A stretch of DNA of 64,000 nt, taken from positions 62,001 through 126,000 of the forward strand of contig NZ_JAKSYO010000183.1 in assembly GCF_022829635.1 (NCBI RefSeq), read 5' to 3'. This document shows, in pieces, positions 7,990-17,147 of the stretch. A program made the position numbers and the translations under genes. Origin of the DNA: Methylobacterium sp. E-066 (GTDB taxonomy: Bacteria; Pseudomonadota; Alphaproteobacteria; Rhizobiales; Beijerinckiaceae). The notes below the pieces were generated by a model. That model made no database searches. It was not told the origin of the DNA and saw only the letters and a list, made by a program, of their open reading frames with translations. Position 1 is the stretch's first letter; each line of letters opens with the position of its first letter.

Positions 7990-9489
7990 TCAGCTGCGGG
8001 TTGCGAAGCAGCTGAAGCCGCTGCGCTTCAGAGATGTGCAGGCATCCTGCGCCGCATCCTGCTCCGAAAAACCTGAGAAGCGGGCGCGGTAGAGCGTGGT
8101 CCCGCCATGCTCGACCTTGACCGTGTAGGGCGCCGCCTTCGACAGGCTGCCCCCGGCCTTGGCGCGGGCCTCCGAGAGCATCGCGCGGGCCTTGGTCTCG
8201 TCGTCCATGGCGCCGAGCTGGATCACCCAGGCGGTGGGGACGACGCGGCTTCCGGTGACGGCCTTGGGCGGCTCGTCGCGCTCCGAAGAGGCCATCCGGG
8301 CCACGGTCTTGGACGCACCCGGGAACGGCGCCTGGGCGCTGCTGGTGCCGGCGTAGGCCTGGGCCGCCTTCGGCAGCGATTGTGAAACGCCCTGGGGACC
8401 AGGCTTCCAGGTGCCGCCCGGCGTCGTGGTCGCCCGGGAGGGCGTGATGTCCAGCGGCTCGCCGGTGGTGCCGGTGGTCTCGACATCCTCGTCGTCGGCC
8501 GAGGCGACCTGCGTGCGGGTGCGCGAGACCGCATCCGCCACCACGGCGGGCCGGGCCCGCTCGGCCACCTCGGTGACCGGCGGCGCCTGGCGGACGCCGG
8601 CATAGGCCCGGGGCAGGCTGGAGCGGACGAGGTCGGCCATGATCCGGTCGCGGCTGCCGCCCGACTTGCCGCCGAGCACGATCGCCACGATCTGGCGGCC
8701 CTCGGACTTCGCCGCCGTCATCAGGTTGAAGCCGGAATCCCGGGTGTAGCCGGTCTTGATCCCGTCCACGCCCTGGACGTTGCCGAGCAGGTGGTTGTGG
8801 TTGCCGATCACCCGGCCGCGGAACGCGAAGGACCGGGTCTGGAAGTAGCGGTAATAGTGCGGGAACCGGTCCTGGATGGCCCGGGCCAGCACGGTCAGGT
8901 CGCGGGCGGTGGTGAGCTGGTCGGGATCCGGCAGGCCCGACGCGTTGGCGTAGCGGGTCCGGCTCATGCCCAGCGCATGCGCCTTGGCGGTCATCATCTG
9001 GGCGAAGCGCTCTTCGGAGCCGGCGATGTTCTCGCCGATGGCGCAGGCCACGTCGTTGGCGGACTTGGTGACGATCGCCTTGATGGCGTCCTCGACCGAG
9101 ATGGTCTGTCCGGGGCGCAGGCCGAGCTTCGACGGCGCCTGGGCGGCGGCGTGGGCCGAGATGGTCAGGTCGGAATCGAGGGCGAACTTGCCGCGCTCCA
9201 TCTGCTCGAACAGCATGTAGAGCGTCATGACCTTGGTGATCGAGGCCGGGTGGCGCAGCGCGTCCTCGTTGACCGCGTGCAGCGTCTTCCCGCTCTTCAC
9301 GTCCACCACCATGGCGGCGTAGGGTGGGTTGTACCCGCCCCCGGACGCGTGGTGATGGTGATGCCGGCCCCGCCGGGCCTCGGCCGGTGCCGCCAGGGCG
9401 GTCAGAACCGCGGCGGCTGCCAGGGCGGCCGGAATGGCGGCCGGCAGCGCGGGGGTCGTCCGAAAGCGGCCTACAACGCTACGCATCAC
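7990..9489 (-). CDS. D-alanyl-D-alanine carboxypeptidase with C-terminal SPOR domain
   Basis: This is a 499-residue penicillin-binding protein of the DacA/DacF (S11) family. After a signal peptide (cleaved near residue 38) comes a histidine run (residues 43-47). The catalytic domain carries SITK (Ser83), SAN (143-145) and KTG (245-247). A Pro/Thr/Ala-rich linker (~290-410) leads to a SPOR domain (~420-499), which in other proteins binds denuded glycan at the septum. It trims terminal D-Ala from peptidoglycan stem peptides in the periplasm. The S11-SPOR fusion is known in alphaproteobacteria. The natural His cluster may bind metal, but this is not established. Confidence 0.92.
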   Translation of the reverse strand: MMRSVVGRFRTTPALPAAIPAALAAAAVLTALAAPAEARRGRHHHHHASGGGYNPPYAAMVVDVKSGKTLHAVNEDALRHPASITKVMTLYMLFEQMERGKFALDSDLTISAHAAAQAPSKLGLRPGQTISVEDAIKAIVTKSANDVACAIGENIAGSEERFAQMMTAKAHALGMSRTRYANASGLPDPDQLTTARDLTVLARAIQDRFPHYYRYFQTRSFAFRGRVIGNHNHLLGNVQGVDGIKTGYTRDSGFNLMTAAKSEGRQIVAIVLGGKSGGSRDRIMADLVRSSLPRAYAGVRQAPPVTEVAERARPAVVADAVSRTRTQVASADDEDVETTGTTGEPLDITPSRATTTPGGTWKPGPQGVSQSLPKAAQAYAGTSSAQAPFPGASKTVARMASSERDEPPKAVTGSRVVPTAWVIQLGAMDDETKARAMLSEARAKAGGSLSKAAPYTVKVEHGGTTLYRARFSGFSEQDAAQDACTSLKRSGFSCFATRS

Positions 9490-10318
9490 GCCTGATTGCC
9501 TCGCGGGACCGGCAACAACCGGTCGTCTCTCTGGTGTGGGCCGGCGCTGATCGCGTGGCCCCGCTGCATCGTTTGAGAATTAGGCGGGTGCAGTTACAGG
9601 CCCGTTAATGCGATGCCCGCGACTTCCGAATCCTGTCGGTCCGGGCGCCGCTTGACGATGGCGGAGGCGGCGCACAATCTCTGGACAAACCCGGTTTCGC
9701 CATCCGCGTCGGTCGCGTCAGGCCGGCCCGGCGGCGCCAAGGAGGCCGGCCATGCAGCGATCCCCCGCCCGCCCCGCGGCCCACGCAATCGCCATATTGG
9801 GCCCCATGTCGGGGGTCGGATTTTTGGCGCGGCAGCCGTCATCCCCCATCTGCACGATGCCGGATGTGGCGCGGGTCCCCTCTCCCGTGCGGGAGAGGGA
9901 CAGGGTGAGGGGTGCGACCTCTCCGGAGAAACCTGATCCCTCACCCCAACCCTCTCCCGCACGGGAGAGGGAGCACGTCGCGGCCTGCCCAAGGCGAGGT
10001 CTGACTATCGGAAGCCGGCACGGCGAGGAGTGTCCCGCCGCCCTCTCGGCCGAGTCGTGCGATGCGTGACGCCCGCATCCCCTCCGGTCAGGCGAGCCCA
10101 TCGCCCTGCCCGCCCCCCGGCCGAAGAAGCCGGGCGACAGCGATGCGCCGGGCACAAGCTTTGCGGGGCGGACAAGTGCGCGCAGGCGTCTGGCGAAGTC
10201 GCCTCACGGTCTGTAGATTAATGTCCGCTGACCCAGACGCCGCTCCCGGCAGGGTCATGACAGGATCGGATTGGGGGACGGCGACGCCCGCTCCAATCGA
10301 GGGATCGGTTCGACGCAC
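9490..10318. other. Long intergenic gap with palindromic repeats upstream of clpS
   Basis: This 829-base gap separates the divergent dacA-like and clpS genes. It contains a paired palindromic repeat (9877-9972, annotated separately) and presumably both promoters. Short open frames exist, but none has a good start, ribosome site or protein-like composition. Confidence 0.5.
9877..9972. repeat. Paired palindromic (REP-like) repeat
   Basis: Two near-identical palindromes, CCCTCTCCCGTGCGGGAGAG (from 9878) and CCCTCTCCCGCACGGGAGAG (from 9950), lie head to head. They are joined by CAGGGTGAGGG and its complement CCCTCACCCC, so the whole block is also one larger inverted repeat. Such CTCTCCC/GGGAGAG motifs are common dispersed repeats in high-GC proteobacteria. 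It sits in a divergent gap, so a terminator role is unlikely. Confidence 0.8.
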
Positions 10319-10717
10319 ATGACACAGGTTCCCCTGCAGGGCACCGCCACGATGACGTTCCACCAGCCGGCGCAGCCCGCGGTCACGGCCTCCGGGTCGC
10401 GCGCGCCGGGCGGCGACGACCGGTCCAACACCGCGATCATCACCCGGACCAAGCCGAAGACGAAGAAGCCCAGCCTCTACCGGGTACTGCTTCTGAACGA
10501 TGACTATACGCCGATGGAATTCGTCGTGCTGGTCGTCGAGCGCTTCTTCAACAAGAGCCATGAGGACGCCTACCACATCATGATGCACGTGCATCAGAAC
10601 GGGGTCGGCGAGTGTGGGGTCTTCACCTACGAGGTGGCGGAGACCAAGGTGACGCAGGTCATGGACTTCGCGCGCAAACACCAACATCCTCTCCAGTGCG
10701 TTATGGAAAAGAAATAG
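10319..10717 (+). CDS. clpS: ClpS, ATP-dependent Clp protease adaptor
   Basis: ClpS binds N-end-rule substrates and hands them to ClpA. This 132-residue protein has a disordered N-terminal tail (~1-45) and then the ClpS core: YRVLLLNDDYTPMEFVV, the helix with HEDAYHIMMHVHQNG, and the closing FARKHQHPLQCVMEKK segment. The conserved Asp-Asp of NDDYTPM, which contacts the substrate N-terminus, is present. I chose ATG 10319; an in-frame GTG upstream and an ATG at 10352 are possible. It lies 37 bp ahead of clpA, the usual arrangement, so both are probably in one operon. Confidence 0.95.
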   Translation: MTQVPLQGTATMTFHQPAQPAVTASGSRAPGGDDRSNTAIITRTKPKTKKPSLYRVLLLNDDYTPMEFVVLVVERFFNKSHEDAYHIMMHVHQNGVGECGVFTYEVAETKVTQVMDFARKHQHPLQCVMEKK

Positions 10718-10754
10718 GCGCCGTTCGCGGTAGGCACCCACACAGAGGCCAGCT

Positions 10755-13253
10755 TTGCCAAGCTTCTCACGCAGCCTAGAACAAGCCCTCCATCGAGCCC
10801 TGGCGCTCGCCGGCGAGCGACGGCACGAATACGCGACGCTGGAGCACCTCCTGCTCGCCCTCGTGGACGACCAAGACGCGGCCGCGGTCATGCGCGCCTG
10901 CAACGTCGAGATCGACACGCTCAAGCGCAGCCTGGTCGATTATGTCGACACGGAATTGTCGAACCTGACCGGCGACGGACGCCAGGATGCCAAGCCGACG
11001 GCGGGCTTCCAGCGGGTGATCCAGCGGGCGGTGATCCACGTCCAGTCCTCGGGCCGCGAGGAGGTGACGGGCGCCAACGTGCTGGTGGCGATCTTCGCCG
11101 AGCGCGAGAGCCACGCCGCCTACTTCCTGCAAGAGCAGGACATGACCCGCTACGACGCGGTGAACTACATCAGCCACGGCATCGCCAAGCGCCCCGGCGC
11201 CTCCGAGGCGAAGCCGGTGCGCGGCGCCGAGGAGGAAGGCACCCCCGAGCGTCCGAGCGACGAGGGCGATCCCCGCGGCGGCGCCAAGAAGAAGGGCGAC
11301 GCGCTCGACGCCTACTGCGTCAACCTCAACAAGAAGGCCCGGGACGGCAAGATCGACCCGCTGATCGGCCGTCACTCCGAGGTCGAGCGCACGATCCAGG
11401 TGCTCTGCCGTCGCCAGAAGAACAACCCGCTGCTGGTGGGCGACCCCGGCGTTGGCAAGACCGCGATCGCCGAGGGCCTGGCCCGCAAGATCATCCAGCA
11501 CGAGGTGCCGGAGGTCCTGGCGGATGCCACCGTGTTCTCCCTGGACATGGGCACGCTGCTCGCCGGCACCCGCTACCGGGGTGACTTCGAGGAGCGTCTC
11601 AAGCAGGTGATGAAGGAGATCGAGGCGCACCCGAACGCGATCATGTTCATCGACGAGATCCACACGGTGATCGGCGCCGGTGCGACCTCGGGCGGCGCCA
11701 TGGACGCGTCGAACCTGCTGAAGCCGGCGCTGGCCTCCGGCACGCTCCGCTGCATCGGCTCGACCACCTACAAGGAGTACCGCCAGTACTTCGAGAAGGA
11801 CCGCGCCCTGGTGCGCCGGTTCCAGAAGATCGACGTCAACGAGCCGTCGATCCCGGACACGATCGAGATCGTGAAGGGCCTGCGCCCGTATTTCGAGGAG
11901 TTCCACAAGCTCAAGTACACGACCGAGGCCGTGAAGGCCGCGGTGGAGCTGTCAGCCCGCTATATCAACGACCGCAAGCTGCCCGATAAGGCGATCGACG
12001 TGATCGACGAGACCGGCGCCTCGCAGATGCTGGTGCCGGAGGCGCGCCGCAAGCGCACCATCGGGATCAAGGAGATCGAGGCGACCATCGCCACGATGGC
12101 CCGCATCCCACCGAAGACCGTCTCGAAGGACGACGCGGTGGTGCTCCAGCACCTCACCGAAAACCTGAAGCGGGTGGTCTACGGCCAGCCGAGCGCCATC
12201 GAGGCGCTGACCTCGGCGATCAAGCTCGCCCGGGCGGGTCTGCGCGATCCGGACAAGCCGATCGGCTCGTACCTGTTCGCGGGTCCGACCGGCGTCGGCA
12301 AGACCGAGGCGGCCAAGCAGCTCGCGTCCTCTCTGGGCGTCGAGATGCTGCGGTTCGACATGTCGGAATACATGGAGCGCCACACGGTCAGCCGCCTGAT
12401 CGGCGCGCCCCCCGGCTATGTCGGCTTCGACCAGGGCGGGTTGCTCACCGATGGGATCGACCAGCACCCGCATTGCGTGCTGCTGCTCGACGAGATCGAG
12501 AAGGCCCACCCGGACCTGTTCAACATCCTGTTGCAGGTGATGGACCACGGCAAGCTGACCGACCACAACGGCAAGCAGGTCGATTTCCGTAACGTCATCA
12601 TCATCATGACGTCGAACGCGGGCGCCTCGGACCTGGCGAAGTCGGCCTACGGCTTCACCCAGTCCAAGCGGACGGGGGACGATGTCGAGGCGATCAACCG
12701 GCTGTTCGCGCCGGAATTCCGCAACCGTCTCGACGCGATCATCTCGTTCGGCCACCTGCCCAAGGAGGTCGTGGCCAAGGTCGTCGACAAGTTCGTCCTC
12801 CAGCTCGAGGCGCAGCTCGCCGACCGCAACGTCACCATCGAGCTGTCGGACGAGGCCCGGGAGTGGCTGGTCGAGCACGGCTACGACGACGCGATGGGCG
12901 CCCGCCCGATGGCGCGCCTGATCCAGTCGACCATCAAGACGCCGCTCGCCGACGAGGTCCTGTTCGGCAAGCTCAAGGATGGCGGCGCCGTCAAGGTCGT
13001 GGTGCGCAAGCCCGAGGACGAGGAAGCCAAGGCCGGCGCCAAGGACAGCCTCGGCTTCGAGTTCCCGGCAGGGCCGGTCACGCCCAAGCCGGAGGCGGAT
13101 GTCACCAACGCGGCCAAGCGGCACAAGCGGGCCAAGCCCCGTACGGCCACGCGCAAGAAGGCCCCGAAGGACGACAAGGGTGGCGGCGGTGAGGGCGGCG
13201 GTTCCGGCGGTGGGATCCGCACCGTGCCGAAGGTGCCACTCGTGCGCGCATAA
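10755..13253 (+). CDS. clpA: ClpA, AAA+ unfoldase of the ClpAP protease
   Basis: This 832-residue protein unfolds substrates and feeds them to ClpP. It has an N-terminal Clp-N domain (~1-145), a first AAA module with GDPGVGKT and the Walker B MFIDEIH, and a second with GPTGVGKTE and LLLDEIEKAH. The IGAPPGYVGFDQGG pore loop follows, then the C-terminal D2-small domain. The ClpP-binding loop region is present. The last ~45 residues are Lys/Arg- then Gly-rich, a low-complexity tail found in several alphaproteobacterial ClpA proteins. It starts at TTG 10755 (PSFSRSLEQALHRAL), which fits the family N-terminus exactly. Co-transcribed with clpS. Confidence 0.96.
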   Translation: MPSFSRSLEQALHRALALAGERRHEYATLEHLLLALVDDQDAAAVMRACNVEIDTLKRSLVDYVDTELSNLTGDGRQDAKPTAGFQRVIQRAVIHVQSSGREEVTGANVLVAIFAERESHAAYFLQEQDMTRYDAVNYISHGIAKRPGASEAKPVRGAEEEGTPERPSDEGDPRGGAKKKGDALDAYCVNLNKKARDGKIDPLIGRHSEVERTIQVLCRRQKNNPLLVGDPGVGKTAIAEGLARKIIQHEVPEVLADATVFSLDMGTLLAGTRYRGDFEERLKQVMKEIEAHPNAIMFIDEIHTVIGAGATSGGAMDASNLLKPALASGTLRCIGSTTYKEYRQYFEKDRALVRRFQKIDVNEPSIPDTIEIVKGLRPYFEEFHKLKYTTEAVKAAVELSARYINDRKLPDKAIDVIDETGASQMLVPEARRKRTIGIKEIEATIATMARIPPKTVSKDDAVVLQHLTENLKRVVYGQPSAIEALTSAIKLARAGLRDPDKPIGSYLFAGPTGVGKTEAAKQLASSLGVEMLRFDMSEYMERHTVSRLIGAPPGYVGFDQGGLLTDGIDQHPHCVLLLDEIEKAHPDLFNILLQVMDHGKLTDHNGKQVDFRNVIIIMTSNAGASDLAKSAYGFTQSKRTGDDVEAINRLFAPEFRNRLDAIISFGHLPKEVVAKVVDKFVLQLEAQLADRNVTIELSDEAREWLVEHGYDDAMGARPMARLIQSTIKTPLADEVLFGKLKDGGAVKVVVRKPEDEEAKAGAKDSLGFEFPAGPVTPKPEADVTNAAKRHKRAKPRTATRKKAPKDDKGGGGEGGGSGGGIRTVPKVPLVRA

Positions 13254-13343
13254 GGCGCGCGGGCCGGCCGGCAGGCTTCCGGACACAGCCCTGCCGGTCT
13301 ATGACCGCCGCGACGCGAACGCGCCGCGGCGAGGAGGCGCCTG

Positions 13344-13628
13344 ATGACAGAAGACTTGCACGAGGGGCCTCTATCCCCCGTTGCGCATCCTGCGCCCCCC
13401 CAGAAATTGACCCGGCGCGAGGAGCGCCGCCGTCGTCGGCAGCGCCGCCGCCGGGGCGAGGAGGTACTGGCCTGGGTGCTGGTGCCGCTGATCTGCTTCG
13501 GCCTCTATTGGGGCGTCTACGCGACCTTCGACTTCTTCGGGACCTCGCCGGGTGTGGTCTGGGACCAGATGATGCAGGTCAAGACGATGATGGAGAAGCG
13601 CTCCAACAGCCAGGGCGCCCGCGGCTAG
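13344..13628 (+). CDS. Small single-pass membrane protein
   Basis: This 94-residue protein has a proline-rich N-terminus, a very basic stretch (RREERRRRRQRRRRGEE, ~25-42), one membrane span (VLAWVLVPLICFGLYWGVYAT) and a short C-terminal tail. The basic block before the span predicts an N-in topology. It lies 90 bp downstream of clpA on the same strand and just ahead of the amine oxidase gene. I do not recognise the family and assign no function. The start ATG has GGCGAGGAGGC just upstream. Confidence 0.65.
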   Translation: MTEDLHEGPLSPVAHPAPPQKLTRREERRRRRQRRRRGEEVLAWVLVPLICFGLYWGVYATFDFFGTSPGVVWDQMMQVKTMMEKRSNSQGARG

Positions 13629-13700
13629 CGATCAGCCGACGGATCGCTGAAGGGGGCGGGCATCGTCCAACGACGGACCACGGGACCTGGGCGGGACGTG

Positions 13701-14999
13701 ATGACACCGACCCGACGAGCGATCCTGGCTTCCGCGCTCCTGACGGCCCCCGCCCTGCGTGCAACAGCGCGCGACGGAACGGTGGTCGTCGTCGGCGCCG
13801 GTGCCGCCGGCTTGGCGGCGGCCGCGACGCTTCGGGCGGCCGGCCGGAGCTTCACCCTCATTGAGGCGCGGGACCGGATCGGCGGCCGCGCCTTCACCGA
13901 CCGGGCGCTCGGCCCGGATTGCCGCTTCGACGCCGGCGCCGAGTATATTCACTGGGCCGAGCGTAACCCTTGGGCGCCCATCGCCCGGGCGGCGGGCGTG
14001 CGCTTCGCCCAAGAAGGTGGCTGGGCGCGCACGCTGACGATCGACGGCCGGCCGGCGACCGAGGCCGAGAACGCGAACCGGCGTGCCGGCTTCTCCGGGC
14101 TCGACGCCCTGCTGGCACCGAAGGGGGGCGACCTCTCGCTGGCTGAGGCGGCCCGGTCCGGCGGCCCGAATGCCGAGCTGGCCGCGGCCGGACTGAGCCG
14201 GCTGTCGCTGGGCGAGGATCCCGAACGGGTCTCGGCGGTCGATTACGACCGGCTCTGGTCCGGTACCGACCTCTGGGTCGACGGCTATGGCGACCTCGTG
14301 GCGCGTCGCTTCGCTGACCTTCCGGTACGGCTGAGCTGTCCGGTGCGGGCGATCGACTGGTCCCAAAAAACCGTCCGGGTCGAGACCGAGGGCGGCACCC
14401 TCGCGGCGGCGGCGGTCATCGTCACGGTACCGGTGGGCGTGCTCAAATCCGGCGCCATCCGGTTCACGCCGCGCCTGCTCAATCCCGCCGAGGCGGCCCT
14501 CGATGGCCTCCATATGGGCGCCTACACCAAGATCGGTCTGCGCCTCGACCCTGCGAAGGTCGATCCGGCGGCGCTGGGCGACGCGGTGTCGGTGATCACC
14601 GGCGGCCCGACCGTCTATTTCGAGATGGGGCCGTTCGGCCGCCCCCTCGCGGTGGCCAATCTCGGCGGCGACCTCGCCCGGGACCTGTGCCGCGCGGGCG
14701 AGCCGGCAGCCGTGGCGCTGGCCACTGAGCGGCTCGGTGCGATCCTGGGATCGAAGGCGAAAGGTGCGGTCCAGGCCGGGCGTCTCGCCGGCTGGTGGAC
14801 CGATCCGCATGCCTGCGGCTCGTACTCGATCGTCGCCCCCGGCCATGCAGAGGCCCGGGACCGCCTGCGCGAGCCGGTGGGCGAGCGCGTGTTCTTCGCC
14901 GGCGAAGCCTTGGCCGGCGGCGGCGCCATGACGGTGGGCGGCGCCACCCTCGATGGCGAGCGCGCCGCCCGGGACGTGCTGAAGGTGCTGGGCGCCTAG
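13701..14999 (+). CDS. Tat-exported FAD-dependent amine oxidase
   Basis: This 432-residue flavoprotein belongs to the monoamine oxidase family. It begins with a twin-arginine-type signal (TRRAILASALLTAPAL), then a Rossmann dinucleotide-binding motif (VVVVGAGAAGLAAA), the IEARDRIGGRAFT motif and a C-terminal FAD-contact segment (VFFAGEALAGGGAMTVGGA). It should oxidise a primary or secondary amine, giving aldehyde, ammonia and H2O2, probably in the periplasm. The amine cannot be told from the sequence. A GTG directly precedes the ATG at 13701; the ATG is preferred. It is convergent with the adenylate cyclase gene, with only 58 bp between stops. Confidence 0.88.
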   Translation: MTPTRRAILASALLTAPALRATARDGTVVVVGAGAAGLAAAATLRAAGRSFTLIEARDRIGGRAFTDRALGPDCRFDAGAEYIHWAERNPWAPIARAAGVRFAQEGGWARTLTIDGRPATEAENANRRAGFSGLDALLAPKGGDLSLAEAARSGGPNAELAAAGLSRLSLGEDPERVSAVDYDRLWSGTDLWVDGYGDLVARRFADLPVRLSCPVRAIDWSQKTVRVETEGGTLAAAAVIVTVPVGVLKSGAIRFTPRLLNPAEAALDGLHMGAYTKIGLRLDPAKVDPAALGDAVSVITGGPTVYFEMGPFGRPLAVANLGGDLARDLCRAGEPAAVALATERLGAILGSKAKGAVQAGRLAGWWTDPHACGSYSIVAPGHAEARDRLREPVGERVFFAGEALAGGGAMTVGGATLDGERAARDVLKVLGA

Positions 15000-15051
15000 A
15001 GCATCGCCCCGAAAGGTGGCCGCCGGCTTTCGCAAAAAGACGACACCAATC
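15000..15051. repeat. Degenerate Rhizobiales-type palindromic repeat
   Basis: The segment right after the amine oxidase stop reads AGAGCATCGCCCCGAAAGGTGG, then CGCCGGCTTTCGCAAAAAGA. CGAAAG pairs with CTTTCG. It resembles the dispersed AGAGCATGATCCGAAAAGTGG / CCGGTTTTCGGAAAAAGATCATGCTC palindrome familiar from Rhizobiales, in decayed form. It may help end the amine oxidase transcript. Confidence 0.45.
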
Positions 15052-15096
15052 AAAAAGTTAGCGCGTCGTGCCGGTTCCGATATCCGGCACGACGCG
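15052..15096 (-). terminator. Intrinsic terminator overlapping the end of the cyclase gene
   Basis: A perfect 13-bp stem (CGCGTCGTGCCGG at 15062-15074 pairing with 15084-15096) has a 9-base loop. On the minus strand it is followed by CTAACTTTTTG. The stem encodes the last twelve residues of the adenylate cyclase, and the U-run starts right after its TAA. This is a strong factor-independent terminator inside a coding end. Confidence 0.8.
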
Positions 15097-16113
15097 TTGG
15101 AGGCGTTTTCGGATCGCCGCCACCGCCAAGGGCGCGTCGCGACCCCGCAGGGCATGGGCGCCGAGATCCTCAGCCACGAGATCGGGCGGCAACGGGCCGA
15201 TCCGGTCCAGAAGGTCGGCCGAGACCAGCACATGCACGCCGAGGCTCTTGGACAGGCTCTCCAGCCGGGCGGTGGTGTTCACGACGTCGCCGAAATACGC
15301 GATCTTGTGCCGTTCCAGCCCGACCTCGGCCGTGACCACCGGGCCGCAATGCAGGGCGGCGCGGAATTCCGGAATCTGGCCGAACCGCTGCGTCCAGGCC
15401 TCGGACTCTTCGGCGAGCCGTGCGGCGAAGTCGAAGACGCAACGCAGGCAGGCCGCGTCCCGGATCCCCCGCTCGATCGTCCAGGTGACGAGCGCCATGT
15501 CGCCGATATAATCGTCGATCGCGCCGCGCGAGCGCGAGACCGGCAGGGCCAGGGCGTTGAACACCTGCCCGAGATAGGCCTGCGCCGCCCGGTCGCCGTG
15601 GCGGTCGGCGAAGCGGGTCGAACCGGTCACGTCGAGGAACAGAAAGATCCGCTCCTCGCTGATCGGACGATGGTAGCGGCCGATCAGCAGGTTGGCGAAG
15701 ACACCCGGGCCGATCAGGTCCCGCACCCGGAACACGAACACCGTAAAAGCCGAGATGCCGAGGGCGTAGAGCACGCCGGATTGCGACATCAGCATCGCGT
15801 TCCGCTCGCTGTACATGAAGTGGAACAGGCGGTTCAGCACCGTGCTGGCGGCGGCGTTGCCGACCACGATCATGAAAATGTAGAGCGCCATGGTGGCGAG
15901 CAGGAACAGCGGCGTCGCCATCTGGCGCACCCGCAGGCGCATCCGCGGGAGCAGGAGACGGCGCTCGTAGAGCAGGATCGGCGTGCCGATGATCGCGCCG
16001 CGGATCGCCGAGCCGAGCAGCGGACCGACCGCGAAGATCGATCCGTAGAGCAGGCCGGCCAGGGCGCCGAGCCCGGGGGCGACAAGGTAGAACCAGCGTG
16101 GGTTGAAACGCAT
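15058..16113 (-). CDS. Membrane-bound class III adenylate/guanylate cyclase
   Basis: This 351-residue protein has about four membrane segments in its first ~150 residues and a C-terminal class III cyclase domain (~165-330). The two metal-binding aspartates are seen in FLFLDVTGSTRFA and DDYIGDMALV. The conserved FGDVVNTTARLES segment contains the asparagine and arginine that stabilise catalysis. It is expected to make cAMP (cGMP cannot be excluded) from ATP at the inner membrane in response to an unknown signal. It lies 41 bp downstream of egtD on the same strand and may share the egtBD transcript, which ends in the terminator at its 3' end. Confidence 0.88.
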   Translation of the reverse strand: MRFNPRWFYLVAPGLGALAGLLYGSIFAVGPLLGSAIRGAIIGTPILLYERRLLLPRMRLRVRQMATPLFLLATMALYIFMIVVGNAAASTVLNRLFHFMYSERNAMLMSQSGVLYALGISAFTVFVFRVRDLIGPGVFANLLIGRYHRPISEERIFLFLDVTGSTRFADRHGDRAAQAYLGQVFNALALPVSRSRGAIDDYIGDMALVTWTIERGIRDAACLRCVFDFAARLAEESEAWTQRFGQIPEFRAALHCGPVVTAEVGLERHKIAYFGDVVNTTARLESLSKSLGVHVLVSADLLDRIGPLPPDLVAEDLGAHALRGRDAPLAVAAIRKRLQRVVPDIGTGTTR

Positions 16114-16154
16114 CCGGGCGTCCTCACCCCACGCGCCGATCCGCGGCGCCGCTC

Positions 16155-17129
16155 TCAGTCCTGCCGCAGCGCGTGGACGGAGAACAGCCCCTCCGGATCG
16201 GTCCAGACCTGGATCCAGGTCCAGCCGGCCCGCTCCACGAGGGCTCGGAACGTCTCGACCGTGTACTTGTAGCTGCTCTCGGTGTGGATCGTCTCGCCGT
16301 CCGCGAAGGCGACCGTGTCGGAGCCGATGCCGACGTCCTGCGCGCCCTCCGAGACGAGGTGCATCTCGATCCGCGAGGCTTTCGGGTTGAACACGGCCCG
16401 ATGGGAGAAGGCGCCGAGGTCGAAGCGGCCCGCGAGCTCCCGGTTGATCCGGGTCAGCAGGTTGAGGTTGAACGCCGCGGTGACGCCGGCGGCATCGTCG
16501 TAGGCCCGCTCGAGGATCGCGGCGTCCTTCACGAGGTCGACGCCCACGATCATGTGGGCGCCTTTCCCGAGGATCCGCCCGAACCGCCGCAGCAGCTCCT
16601 CGGCCTCACTCGGCTCGAAATTGCCGATGGTCGAGCCCGGGAAGAAGCCGGCGCGGGGCATGCCAGCAAGGCTCTCGGGCAGGTCGAAGTCGCGGGTGAA
16701 GTCTGCGACCACCGGCTCGACCCGAAGATGCGGGAAGTCGCCGCTCAGGACCTCCGCCTGCGCGCGCAGGAATTCGCCGGAGACGTCCACCGGCACGTAG
16801 GCGGCGAGTTTGTCGAGGTGGCGCAGCAGGCGGCGCAGCTTGTTGGTCGAACCGCTGCCGAACTCGACCAGCGCGGCCTTGGCGGGCAGCAGGGCGGCCA
16901 TCTCCGGCCCGCTGCGGTCGAGAATGCCGACTTCGGTGCGGGTGGGGTAATATTCCGGCAGCCGCGTGATCGCCTCGAACAGGTCGGAGCCGGCGGAATC
17001 GTAGAAGTATTTCGGCGAGAGCGCCTTCTGCGGCCGGGAGAGGCCGTCCCGCACATCGGCGAGGAAGGCCAGTTCGGGTGTGTCCAGGGCGACCGGGGTC
17101 GCGTCGGTAAAGCTGGGCTTGACGGTCAA
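16155..17129 (-). CDS. egtD: EgtD, L-histidine N-alpha-methyltransferase
   Basis: EgtD transfers three methyl groups from S-adenosylmethionine to histidine to give hercynine, the first step of ergothioneine synthesis. This 324-residue protein shows the family N-terminus (SPKYFYDSAGSDLFEAITRLPEYYPTRTE), the SAM motif VEFGSGSTNKLRRLL, the GSTIGNFEPSEA segment and a C-terminal substrate-binding portion ending TWIQVWTDPEGLFSVHAL. It starts at TTG 17129 with GGAG six bases upstream. It follows egtB by 18 bp, so the two form an operon. The enzyme is cytosolic. Confidence 0.95.
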   Translation of the reverse strand: MTVKPSFTDATPVALDTPELAFLADVRDGLSRPQKALSPKYFYDSAGSDLFEAITRLPEYYPTRTEVGILDRSGPEMAALLPAKAALVEFGSGSTNKLRRLLRHLDKLAAYVPVDVSGEFLRAQAEVLSGDFPHLRVEPVVADFTRDFDLPESLAGMPRAGFFPGSTIGNFEPSEAEELLRRFGRILGKGAHMIVGVDLVKDAAILERAYDDAAGVTAAFNLNLLTRINRELAGRFDLGAFSHRAVFNPKASRIEMHLVSEGAQDVGIGSDTVAFADGETIHTESSYKYTVETFRALVERAGWTWIQVWTDPEGLFSVHALRQD

Positions 17130-17147
17130 GGGAGGCTCCGGGGCGCG

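Noticed and set aside
9349..9363. Histidine run as possible vector tag contamination
   Set aside because: It follows a natural signal peptide in a complete gene with normal flanking genes.
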